A stretch of 10,751 bases of DNA from Deltaproteobacteria bacterium (GTDB lineage: Bacteria > Desulfobacterota > Dissulfuribacteria > Dissulfuribacterales > S140-46): assembly GCA_015491585.1 (NCBI GenBank), contig WFVQ01000127.1, forward strand, positions 1 through 10,751, read 5' to 3'. Of the stretch, positions 1-6,680 are shown piece by piece. The notes below the pieces were generated by a model, which was given only the letters and a program-made list of their open reading frames with translations, did no database searches and was not told the origin of the DNA. Position 1 is the first letter of the stretch. Each line of letters begins with the position of its first letter. The translations under genes were made by a program, and so were the position numbers.

Positions 1-112
1 CAGCCTCTTCTCGGTCTCCTCGAGCCGTTCGGCGAGCTCCTCCACCTCGGCCTTGGCCAAGGCCGAGGTGGAGGAGCTCGCCGAACGGCTCGAGGAGACC
101 GAGAAGAGGCTG
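1..112. repeat. Perfect 112-bp palindrome at window edge (probable fold-back artefact)
   Basis: Bases 1-56 are the exact reverse complement of bases 57-112, with no spacer and no mismatch; the axis lies between 56 and 57, inside TTGGCCAA. The right arm is genuine prfA coding sequence for the coiled-coil end of RF1 domain 1. The left arm is the same sequence inverted, so it cannot encode the missing N-terminal part of RF1. The repeat stops exactly where the window begins. Inference: a chimeric read or assembly fold-back at a contig end, since a natural perfect palindrome of this length inside an essential coding region would be unstable and would destroy the gene. Confidence 0.95.
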
Positions 113-895
113 AAGCTACTCCTTCTCCCCAAGGATCCCAACGACGAGAAGAACGTGATCCTGGAGATCAGGGCCGGTACCGGCGGCGACGAGGCCGCCC
201 TCTTTGCGGCCGATCTCTTCAGGATGTACTCACGTTATGCGGAACGGATGGGGTGGAAGATCGACATAATGAGCGCCAATGCCACGGGGATAGGCGGCTA
301 TAAGGAGATAATTGCCAATATCAGCGGTGACCGCGTCTACAGCCGCCTCAAGTACGAGAGCGGCACCCACCGTGTGCAGCGCGTGCCCGAGACAGAGACC
401 CAGGGCAGGATACACACCTCTGCGGTCACAGTGGCCGTGCTGCCCGAGGCCGACGAGGTCGATGTGGAGATAGATCCGTCCGAGCTGAGGATCGACGTCT
501 ACCGCGCATCCGGCGCAGGTGGGCAGCATGTGAACAAGACCGAGTCCGCCGTCCGCATCACACATCTTCCCACAGGCTTGGTGGTCCAGTGCCAGGATGA
601 GAGGTCCCAGCACAAGAACCGGGCCAAGGCCATGAAGGTGCTCTATGCCAGGCTCATGGACCTCAAGCAGCGGGAGATCCAGGAGCAGATCTCCCAGGAA
701 CGCCGCGCCCAGGTCGGCAGCGGTGACAGGAGCGAACGGATCAGGACCTACAACTTCCCCCAGGGGCGGGTCACCGATCACAGGATAGGTCTCACGTTGT
801 ATAAGCTGGAGTCCATCATGGACGGTGACATCGACGAGCTGATCGAGGCGCTTGGCACCCACTTCCAGGCCCAGGCCCTGGCCGGCAGTTCTTGA
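53..895 (+). CDS. prfA: Peptide chain release factor 1 (RF1), 5'-truncated
   Basis: RF1 recognises UAA and UAG in the ribosomal A site and triggers peptidyl-tRNA hydrolysis. The 280 visible residues include the end of the domain 1 coiled coil (about 4-25), the LLLLPKDPNDEKNVILEIRAGTGGDEA segment split here as LLLLPKDP (22-29) and AGTGGDEA (41-48), the codon-recognition tripeptide PxT as Pro-Glu-Thr (112-114), and the catalytic GGQ loop (156-158, bases 518-526) followed by HVNKTES. PxT rather than SPF separates RF1 from RF2. The GGQ lies near residue 234 in full-length RF1 of about 360 residues, so roughly 77 N-terminal residues are missing. The TTG at 53 is only the first possible start inside the fold-back palindrome and is not the real start; the frame is open to the window edge. 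The stop is TGA. prmC follows 39-66 bases downstream depending on its start. Family assignment is certain; the 5' end is unreliable. Confidence 0.97.
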   Translation: MAKAEVEELAERLEETEKRLKLLLLPKDPNDEKNVILEIRAGTGGDEAALFAADLFRMYSRYAERMGWKIDIMSANATGIGGYKEIIANISGDRVYSRLKYESGTHRVQRVPETETQGRIHTSAVTVAVLPEADEVDVEIDPSELRIDVYRASGAGGQHVNKTESAVRITHLPTGLVVQCQDERSQHKNRAKAMKVLYARLMDLKQREIQEQISQERRAQVGSGDRSERIRTYNFPQGRVTDHRIGLTLYKLESIMDGDIDELIEALGTHFQAQALAGSS

Positions 896-949
896 TCTAC
901 GGGGACAGGCCGTCCCGCATCTCAAAATCGTGACATGAACACTTCCAAT

Positions 950-964
950 GGAGCCTCCACGGTG
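950..964 (+). promoter_or_regulatory. Shine-Dalgarno and GTG start proposed for prmC
   Basis: GGAG at 950-953 lies 8 bases before GTG at 962, which is in frame with the upstream ATG at 935. The ATG at 935 has no recognisable Shine-Dalgarno sequence in front of it. Starting at 962 gives a protein beginning just before the Leu-Leu of the first helix, as is usual in PrmC proteins. Confidence 0.55.
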
Positions 965-1825
965 TCAGACCTTCTGGTCCAAGGGGCGTTGCGCCTGAAG
1001 AGGGCAGGGGTGGAGGAGTGGAGGGGGGATTGCGAGGTCTTGCTGGCGTGGTGCCTCGGATGGGAACGGTGGCGGCTTCTGTCCAGGTCTGAAGAGGTGG
1101 TGGAAGGAGAGTGCCGAAGGCGGTTTCTGGCCGCGCTGGAACGCAGGTGTGCGGGAGAGCCTGTCAGCCGGATCGTAGGGAGCAGGGAGTTCTGGTCTTT
1201 GGATTTCGAGGTTGACGGCTCCGTGCTCGTCCCCAGGCCAGAGACCGAGCTGTTGGTGGAGCAGGCCTTGGAGGTGGGCGGCAGGCTGGAGCCATCGGCC
1301 TTGATCCTGGATCTCGGCACAGGCAGTGGAGCAGTGGCAGTCGCCCTGGCACGGGAGCTTCCCTGTGTGCAGATAGTAGCCACCGACATATCTCTTGCTG
1401 CGCTGGCAGTGGCACGCCGCAATGCCCGGCGTCTTGGCGTGGCCGACAGGATCGCCTTCGTGGCTGGTTCGTGGCTTTCCCCCTTTGCCAATGCTGCCGG
1501 TTTCCGGCTGATCGTCTCCAATCCGCCCTACATCCCTTCCGGCGAGATAGACCGGCTGGACCGGGAGGTCAGGGAATGGGACCCGCGTCATGCCCTCGAT
1601 GGAGGGGGCGATGGCCTCGATCCCCTCAGGCACATAGCCGGAGAGCTTCCCAGGATCGCTGGGCCGGACGCCTGGTTCATGTGTGAGATCGGTGAGGGCC
1701 AGGGAGATGGCGCCCTGGCCGTGATCTCCGGTGTCGAAGGGGTCCTTGAGGCTGACGTGGTCAACGACCTGGCGGGCAGGGATAGGGTGCTGAAGGTGAG
1801 GCTGGCGGGTTTGCGTAGCCGGTGA
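962..1825 (+). CDS. prmC: Peptide chain release factor N5-glutamine methyltransferase PrmC (HemK)
   Basis: PrmC transfers a methyl group from S-adenosylmethionine to the side-chain amide of the GGQ glutamine in RF1 and RF2, raising termination efficiency. Numbered from the upstream ATG at 935, the 296-residue reading shows an N-terminal helical substrate-binding domain (about 10-85), the LVPRPETELLVE segment (98-109), the SAM-binding loop DLGTGSG (126-132), the acidic residue ending strand 2 in ATD (149-151) and the amide-binding NPPY motif (196-199). All parts expected of the family are present. I prefer the GTG at 962 (287 residues) because of its Shine-Dalgarno sequence; the ATG at 935 is the alternative. 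The position directly after prfA, whose product is its substrate, is a classic arrangement. xseA starts 20 bases after the TGA stop, so the three genes are probably cotranscribed. Confidence 0.95.
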   Translation: MSDLLVQGALRLKRAGVEEWRGDCEVLLAWCLGWERWRLLSRSEEVVEGECRRRFLAALERRCAGEPVSRIVGSREFWSLDFEVDGSVLVPRPETELLVEQALEVGGRLEPSALILDLGTGSGAVAVALARELPCVQIVATDISLAALAVARRNARRLGVADRIAFVAGSWLSPFANAAGFRLIVSNPPYIPSGEIDRLDREVREWDPRHALDGGGDGLDPLRHIAGELPRIAGPDAWFMCEIGEGQGDGALAVISGVEGVLEADVVNDLAGRDRVLKVRLAGLRSR

Positions 1826-1845
1826 GGTGATGTATCCTGCCGGTC

Positions 1846-3249
1846 ATGGACGACTTTTCGCTGCTAGAACAACTCTTTCCTGCAGAGGCCCTGGAGGAGG
1901 CAAAGGGACCTGGGCCTGAGCCAGGGCCAGAGATCTTCACGGTAAGCGGCTTCCTCGCCGAGTGCCAGGGAGCCATATCGTCCAGGGTGCCCCTTGCTTG
2001 GGTCCAAGGAGAGGTGTCCAACCTCAGGGTTCCCTCTTCCGGCCACTTCTACTTCACACTCAAGGACGAGAGGGCGCAACTCCGGGCAGTGATGTTCAAG
2101 GGCAGGGCGGATGCGCTTCCTTTCACCATAGAAGAGGGTATGGAACTGGTCTGCTTCGGAGAGGCCAACATCTATCAGCCCAGGGGCGAGTTGCAGCTCG
2201 TGGTGGAACGGGCGGAGCCCAAGGGAGAAGGGGCGCTTAGGATAGCTTTCGAGCAGCTCAAGAGGAAACTCCAGGAAGAGGGGCTGTTCGACGAGGAACA
2301 CAAGCGGTCGCTTCCCCTGCTTCCAGGCAGGGTGTTCCTGATAACATCGCCGACCGGCGCTGCTATGCGCGACTTTCTCAAGACCGCAAGGAATCTCGGG
2401 GCCAGTGGCGAGGTGGTGCTGTGTCCGGTCCAGGTCCAGGGCGACGCTGCTCCAGCACAGTTATGTGAGATGCTCATGCTCGCAGATTCCCTGGCAGTGG
2501 ACGGAGACGTGATCGTATTGACCAGGGGGGGCGGCTCGATCGAGGACCTCTGGCCGTTCAATGACGAAGGGCTTGCAAGGGCGATACATGCGGCCAGGAC
2601 CGCAGTGGTTTCGGCGGTGGGGCACGAGATCGACTTCACGATTGCCGACTTCGTCTCAGACGTAAGGGCCGCCACGCCTACTGCCGCGGCCCATGTGGTG
2701 TTCGGCGCTGCCCGCGAACTCGCCGACTCCATAGCGGTCCTTGGAGAGAGGCTCTCCGCGGCCATGACGCGTGTCATATCTGAGGCAAGGAGCAGGTTCC
2801 TCCAGCGGTTCTACCGCCTGAGAGGTCCACAGGACCTGGTCAACGAGAGGCGCATATTCGTGGACGACTTGACACGCCGCATGGAGTCCGTGCTTTTTTC
2901 GGAGATGGGAAGGTTCCGCCTACTCTTGCAGTCCGTTGGAACCAGGCTGGACAGGTCTGGGCCGGAGAGGAGGATATTGGAGGAAAGGCACCGTCTTGAC
3001 GGGCTGGTTTCCAAGCTGCATACCGTTGCGGATCGGTTCGTGGAGACGAGGGAGGCCAGGTTTTCCAGGGCGTGCGCCCTCTTGGAGTCGGCCAGTCCGC
3101 TGGCAATATTGGCACGGGGCTACAGTATGGTGTTCACAGAGGACGGCGCCGTGGTCAGGGATGCAGGAGCAGTGGAGCCCGGCGACGGTCTCACCATAAG
3201 GCCCATGAAGGGCCGTATAAGGTGCAAGGTTGTTTCCAGGGAGGAGTGA
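1846..3249 (+). CDS. xseA: Exodeoxyribonuclease VII large subunit
   Basis: XseA is the catalytic subunit of exonuclease VII, which degrades single-stranded DNA from both ends and acts in repair together with several copies of XseB. At 467 residues it is full length. It has an N-terminal OB fold (about 31-128, with SGHFYFTLKD at 65-74), then the exonuclease VII catalytic region with the motif TSPTGAAMRD (167-176), RGGGSIEDLWPFNDE (227-241) and VGHEIDFTIADFVSDVRAATPT (from 258), a long helical region (about 285-425), and the C-terminal segment containing ARGYSMV. The first 30 residues are an acidic, Pro-Gly-rich extension before the FTVS that sits near residue 10 in E. coli. The best Shine-Dalgarno, GAGGTGA (1824-1830), is 15 bases from the ATG; a CTG at 1837 would be better spaced but would add only three residues. 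No xseB follows. The stop overlaps the next gene in TGATG. Confidence 0.97.
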   Translation: MDDFSLLEQLFPAEALEEAKGPGPEPGPEIFTVSGFLAECQGAISSRVPLAWVQGEVSNLRVPSSGHFYFTLKDERAQLRAVMFKGRADALPFTIEEGMELVCFGEANIYQPRGELQLVVERAEPKGEGALRIAFEQLKRKLQEEGLFDEEHKRSLPLLPGRVFLITSPTGAAMRDFLKTARNLGASGEVVLCPVQVQGDAAPAQLCEMLMLADSLAVDGDVIVLTRGGGSIEDLWPFNDEGLARAIHAARTAVVSAVGHEIDFTIADFVSDVRAATPTAAAHVVFGAARELADSIAVLGERLSAAMTRVISEARSRFLQRFYRLRGPQDLVNERRIFVDDLTRRMESVLFSEMGRFRLLLQSVGTRLDRSGPERRILEERHRLDGLVSKLHTVADRFVETREARFSRACALLESASPLAILARGYSMVFTEDGAVVRDAGAVEPGDGLTIRPMKGRIRCKVVSREE

Positions 3250-4127
3250 TGCGGTCCAGTCACGCTTTCGTTTCTCTTCTTGCGGTAATGGTGATCTTTT
3301 TGTTATTTGTGGGCGGACAGGGCGTAGCCGCCGACTTCACGGTGGTGCTCCGTCCCGAGCGTCCGGTGGTAGGTGGATTCCTCCTTATGGAATTGGTGCC
3401 TTCAAAGGCCGGAATACGGCCTCTGTCGGTCAGGGTGGGAAAGAGCGAGTATCCGGTCTGGCTGGATGAGGGGAAGTGGTTCACCCTGGTGGGGTTTCCG
3501 CTCGACACCAAGCCAGGCAGGAAGATGACCGCGGTCCGCTACCTGGAGGGCGGTGCAGAGGAAGTATATCCCTTCATGGTAGAGGTGGCGCCAAAGGAGT
3601 ATCCGGCCGAATATCTCAAGGTCCCGGAAAAGATGGTGAGTTTCGGCCCCAAGATCCTCAAGAGGGTTCTCGCCGACCAGGCCGCCATCCGCAAGGCGTG
3701 CGCCAAGGTCTCCAGGAAGGCCTTCTGGACCCCGCCCTTCCTCCTGCCTGTGGATTCAGAGGTAAAGAGCCCCTTCGGGTTGCGCCGTTTCTTCAACGGC
3801 AAGCCCAGGAGCCCCCACAGTGGTGTGGACATGAAGGCGGCGTTGGGCACGCCTGTCAGGGCCGCCAACGGAGGTATGGTGGCGCTCGTGCGCGACTGCT
3901 ATCTGAGTGGCAATACCGTGGTTATAGACCACGGCATGGGCCTCTTCACCCTCTATGCGCACCTCTCGTCGGTGAAGGTCAGGCAGGGGGAGCTGGTGGA
4001 GAAGGGGCAGGTGATAGGTCTGGCCGGCAAGAGCGGCAGGGCCACCGGCCCCCATCTCCATTGGGGCGTGAGTTACCTGGGCAAACGGCTGGATCCTATA
4101 TCGTTGGTGCGTGTAACGAGCCGCTGA
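3249..4127 (+). CDS. Secreted M23-family (LytM/NlpD-type) zinc metallopeptidase
   Basis: Predicted peptidoglycan endopeptidase, or amidase activator, in the periplasm. The 292-residue protein begins with a signal peptide: MRSSH, a hydrophobic core at about 7-22, and a likely signal peptidase I site after VAA (26-28). Residues 30-115 look like a beta-rich domain as found ahead of M23 domains; 116-165 are probably helical linker. The M23 domain (about 170-288) keeps all expected residues: HxxxD as H190 and D194, H238 in YAHLS, and HxH as H269 and H271 in GPHLHWG. An active enzyme is therefore likely. The start at 3249 is chosen because it overlaps the xseA stop (TGATG), has GGAGGAG just upstream and gives a clean signal peptide; an open frame reaching back to 3072 lies inside xseA and is not used. 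Substrate bond and partner proteins cannot be read from sequence. Likely translationally coupled to xseA. Confidence 0.93.
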   Translation: MRSSHAFVSLLAVMVIFLLFVGGQGVAADFTVVLRPERPVVGGFLLMELVPSKAGIRPLSVRVGKSEYPVWLDEGKWFTLVGFPLDTKPGRKMTAVRYLEGGAEEVYPFMVEVAPKEYPAEYLKVPEKMVSFGPKILKRVLADQAAIRKACAKVSRKAFWTPPFLLPVDSEVKSPFGLRRFFNGKPRSPHSGVDMKAALGTPVRAANGGMVALVRDCYLSGNTVVIDHGMGLFTLYAHLSSVKVRQGELVEKGQVIGLAGKSGRATGPHLHWGVSYLGKRLDPISLVRVTSR

Positions 4128-4161
4128 AAGGGACATTTTTTAACTTTTAGCCCTTTTTTTT
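4127..4161 (+). terminator. Possible weak intrinsic terminator after the M23 gene
   Basis: AAAGGG (4127-4132) can pair with CCCTTT (4151-4156), followed by a run of T to 4161. The stem is only six pairs and the loop is 18 bases of mostly T and A, so efficiency is doubtful. It lies between the M23 stop and the separate flaG gene, where an operon end would make sense. Confidence 0.4.
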
Positions 4162-4210
4162 CGATTGAGAGAAAAAGAGGTTTTGAACGAGCTCCTGCGA
4201 GAGGAACGAG

Positions 4211-4612
4211 ATGGACCTGAAAGGTGTCGATTTTCCAGGACTGAATCCCTTTATCTCCACGCTGGTCAAGACGGAGAAGAGGAACGTTTCCGCGCTCAAG
4301 CCGGTTGAGCACAGCGGGGCCAGCTTTTTCAGGAGCTTGCTCGAAGGAGAGGACAGGCCTGACCTGGTGGAGCGGGTGAAGTCCATGAGTGGAGAGGAGC
4401 AGGCGAAGCTGGCGGCGGAGCTGCTCTCCGAGCGTCTCCAGGGACGGACCGATCTCGACGTGCAGTGGCGTTTCATCCGGGAAGTAGGTCAGTTTGTCGT
4501 GGAGATAAAAGACAAGGAGACCGGTGAGGTGATCCGCCAGATCCCGCCAGCGGCCCTCCTTGGGGTAGATCTCGACGACTACTCAGGAGTGCTCCTGAAC
4601 AAAACCCTCTGA
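4211..4612 (+). CDS. FlaG-domain flagellar protein
   Basis: A 133-residue protein whose C-terminal half matches the FlaG family: a short beta-strand pair around RFIREVGQFVVEIKD (87-101) and the signature DKETGEVIRQIPP (101-113). FlaG proteins influence flagellar filament length, and their genes usually sit beside fliD and flagellin genes; the molecular role is poorly defined. Residues 1-80 are polar and probably partly helical, with no signal peptide, as expected for a small cytoplasmic protein. The start is supported by AGAGGA (4200-4205) 5 bases before the ATG. No other flagellar gene lies in the window, so this copy stands apart from a flagellar cluster. It ends 33 bases from the convergent lipoprotein gene. 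The domain assignment is good; the name flaG is withheld because the N-terminal half is not recognisable and the context is unusual. Confidence 0.8.
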   Translation: MDLKGVDFPGLNPFISTLVKTEKRNVSALKPVEHSGASFFRSLLEGEDRPDLVERVKSMSGEEQAKLAAELLSERLQGRTDLDVQWRFIREVGQFVVEIKDKETGEVIRQIPPAALLGVDLDDYSGVLLNKTL

Positions 4613-4645
4613 CTTCCGGCCTGGGATCATCGGGCCAGCATCTTA

Positions 4646-5512
4646 TTACCTCTTCGCGCCATCTCCTCGCTTCATAGCTTTAGCGAGCAATAGCTCCAGG
4701 GGATAGACATTGTATTTTGTAAAATAGCCATCGAATCCCTTGGTCACATCGGCTGGCCGTGGAGACGGCAAGAGAGACTGGATCCGCACAGAGACGTTTA
4801 TGGCGCCCTCCTGCCGAATGATCCTTATCTTCATCTGCCTGGGATAGGCCGGCGTCAACCTGGTGCTGTCGTGGTCGGAGTATTCGACCTCCAGGTGCGG
4901 GGTGTGCAGCCTGAGGGGCAGGAGCTCCTCGGCGGTGAAGACCGATGTGGCGTTTCCTTCCTGGAAGCAGAGCAGGCCATCCCCTTTTGTCTTCAGCCCC
5001 TGGGTCAGTTCGGCGGGACAAGCCACGACCATATTCGATGGTGGAGCTGAGAAGAGCCAGGGATTCAGGACCTTTCCCCATGCCTCTTGTATTTCACGGG
5101 CCAGGGAACGGCTTCCGGCAGAGTGCCCCACTGGCCCCACATAGACCGCCTTGTGCCTGGGGAGGCAGAGTTTGACTCCGGTGCCGTCCACCAGGGCGTC
5201 GAAGAGGGTGACCCCGAACGGTCCGAATCCAGCAGCCCTTGTCCTTGGATCCCCTTTCTCCAGTGCCAATGCCAGGGATGTCTTTATAGAGGGAATAGAC
5301 TTTTTGAGCCCTGAGACCTTCACTCTCGCCTCCATCTCCATGAACCTGAAGAAGGATGCATAGTGGTCCATGAGGCCGTCCAGTTTCAGCCCCTTTTCTC
5401 CGAAGCGCTCCACAAATGAGGTCGGCTTTTCATGCACCTTTGGAGCGCAGGCAGAGAGGTGGAGGAGCAGTAGGGATGACAATAGGAGAATCGATGCGGT
5501 TGCATACTTCAT
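4646..5512 (-). CDS. Putative outer-membrane lipoprotein, LolA/LolB-like fold suspected
   Basis: I do not recognise this as a named protein. Its 288 residues start with a lipoprotein signal peptide: MKYATAS, a Leu-Ser-rich core, and lipobox LSAC with the lipidated Cys at 22. Ala at +2, not Asp, suggests sorting to the outer membrane. The segment around residues 50-135 alternates basic and hydrophobic strands and contains GFGPFGVTLFDALVDG and a KLCLPRHKAVYVG-like stretch. This is the pattern seen in LolA/LolB-fold lipoproteins, in which a gpfG-lfd turn is followed by a hydrophobic strand and a vy.G motif. The fold assignment is inference. The C-terminal part (about 190-288) is beta-rich with a basic end. 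The start is supported by AAAGGA (5520-5525) 7 bases upstream. It follows tatC by 17 bases and is probably in the same transcript. A role in envelope lipoprotein or lipid handling is possible, not shown. Confidence 0.85.
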   Translation of the reverse strand: MKYATASILLLSSLLLLHLSACAPKVHEKPTSFVERFGEKGLKLDGLMDHYASFFRFMEMEARVKVSGLKKSIPSIKTSLALALEKGDPRTRAAGFGPFGVTLFDALVDGTGVKLCLPRHKAVYVGPVGHSAGSRSLAREIQEAWGKVLNPWLFSAPPSNMVVACPAELTQGLKTKGDGLLCFQEGNATSVFTAEELLPLRLHTPHLEVEYSDHDSTRLTPAYPRQMKIRIIRQEGAINVSVRIQSLLPSPRPADVTKGFDGYFTKYNVYPLELLLAKAMKRGDGAKR

Positions 5513-5529
5513 GGCAATATCCTTTCCAT

Positions 5530-6234
5530 CTATGAAAGCCAGCCAGCCAGCCGGATGCCGATTTCGTACATCGCTATAAGTGGGCCCGTCAACATGATCT
5601 GCGAAAAGATGTCTGTCGGAGCCAGGAAGACCGACAGCGCGTAAAGCACTATATAAGCCGTTCTCCGGCGGCGCCTGAACAGGTCTGGCTCCACCAGCCC
5701 TCCCTTGGTAAGCAAGGCCATAGCGAACGGCAGCTCGAACACGATCCCGGTGGTGAGCATGGTTTTCAGTATGAAGAGCATGTAGTTCTGGAGCCTGGGC
5801 ATGGGCTGTATGCCTTCGCCGGCGAAGCTCATGGAGAACGAGAGCAGAAGGGGGACCAACGTGAAGTATCCGAATGCGGCCCCTCCGGCGAACAGCGATG
5901 TGGAGTAGAAGATGAACCTTTTCATCAGGCGCCGTTCATGGGAATAGAGCCCAGGGGCAACAAAGGCCCAGACCTGATAGACGGTTACAGGAAACGATAT
6001 CACCAGTGCGGCCCAGAATGAGATCTTCAGATGGGTCATGAAACCCTCGGGCAGTGCCGTGAAGACCAGGGTTCCGTCAGGGGGCATGGCCGACTGTATG
6101 GGCAGGAACAGGAGGTCCATGATGTGGCTGGAGACCGCGAAACAGGCGGCGAACGACAGGATCAGGACGCCGGATACGACGATAAGCCTGTTGCGGAGCT
6201 CTTTCAGATGGGGCTGGAACTGGGCCAGGTTCAT
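5530..6234 (-). CDS. tatC: Sec-independent protein translocase subunit TatC
   Basis: TatC is the polytopic inner-membrane receptor that, with TatB, binds twin-arginine signal peptides of folded substrates. The 234 residues are full length for the family and show six hydrophobic segments (about 16-36, 68-90, 107-132, 153-176, 192-206, 211-228). Diagnostic residues are present: the N-terminal FxPHLxELRxRL (6-17) with E12, the first periplasmic-loop segment, the cytoplasmic APGLYSHERR (93-102), FELP with the conserved membrane Glu at 167, and APTDIFSQ (205-212) with the conserved Asp at 208, where many homologues have a Pro-Pro-Asp. The ATG overlaps the tatB TGA stop in ATGA, the usual sign of translational coupling. 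The downstream lipoprotein gene begins 17 bases after its TAG stop. Confidence 0.97.
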   Translation of the reverse strand: MNLAQFQPHLKELRNRLIVVSGVLILSFAACFAVSSHIMDLLFLPIQSAMPPDGTLVFTALPEGFMTHLKISFWAALVISFPVTVYQVWAFVAPGLYSHERRLMKRFIFYSTSLFAGGAAFGYFTLVPLLLSFSMSFAGEGIQPMPRLQNYMLFILKTMLTTGIVFELPFAMALLTKGGLVEPDLFRRRRRTAYIVLYALSVFLAPTDIFSQIMLTGPLIAMYEIGIRLAGWLS

Positions 6235-6680
6235 TGGGTGGAGCCATCCCCCTCCTTTGAGGGGATGCTGTTGTCCTTTTCTGATCCCTCGTCGCTGTTG
6301 TCGGCAGGGGTGTCCCCCTCAGAGGATGGCTCAGGCCGTTCGGGCTGTAAGCCGCGCTCTCCAGCACCTTTGGCCACCTGCCAGTCAGGCCCCAGGCCAC
6401 CGGGAGTGTTGTCACCCTTGTAGAGCGTCTTCGCCATATATTCCAGAGCCTGGACCTTCTTCTCGTGTTCCTGGAAGGCGTCGGTCTTGAGGAGTTCGTC
6501 GGTCTTGACGCCGGGGATGTCATCGAGATCGAGCTCTGATTTGAACTCATCTGCGGCGCGTCTTAGCTGGTTGATGAACTTGGCTATCTGCTTTGCCACC
6601 TCGGGCAGTTTCTCCGGGCCCAGCACTATGAGGGCCAGCGCGAAGATAACCAGCAGTTCCGGCAGTCCTATTCCAAACAC
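6231..6680 (-). CDS. tatB: Sec-independent protein translocase subunit TatB (TatA/B family)
   Basis: A 149-residue single-span inner-membrane protein of the twin-arginine translocase. From the GTG start it reads MFGIGLPELL, then a transmembrane helix (about 7-21), the GPEKLPE hinge (21-27) and an amphipathic helix (about 28-52). The Glu at position 8 and the VLGPEKLPE hinge are TatB-like; TatA usually has FG followed by TKKL. The remaining residues form a long, acidic, Pro-Gly-Ser-rich tail without predicted structure. The GTG at 6680 is chosen because AGGAG (6688-6692) precedes it by 7 bases and because TatA/B proteins begin immediately before the FGIG segment; the frame is open further upstream to 6776 but that part lies inside alr and lacks a sensible N-terminus. 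It overlaps alr by 13 bases and tatC by 4. No separate tatA is in the window, so it could also serve both roles. Confidence 0.93.
   Translation of the reverse strand: MFGIGLPELLVIFALALIVLGPEKLPEVAKQIAKFINQLRRAADEFKSELDLDDIPGVKTDELLKTDAFQEHEKKVQALEYMAKTLYKGDNTPGGLGPDWQVAKGAGERGLQPERPEPSSEGDTPADNSDEGSEKDNSIPSKEGDGSTQ

Noticed and set aside
230..925. 231-codon minus-strand open frame antisense to prfA
   Set aside because: It lies entirely opposite conserved RF1 sequence and has no recognisable protein features.
3072..3248. Upstream extension of the M23 peptidase frame
   Set aside because: It overlaps the conserved end of xseA, has the composition of an out-of-frame reading, and would bury the signal peptide internally.
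4613..4645. Shared terminator in the 33-base convergent gap
   Set aside because: Only a 4-bp GGCC pairing is available and there is no T tract on either strand.
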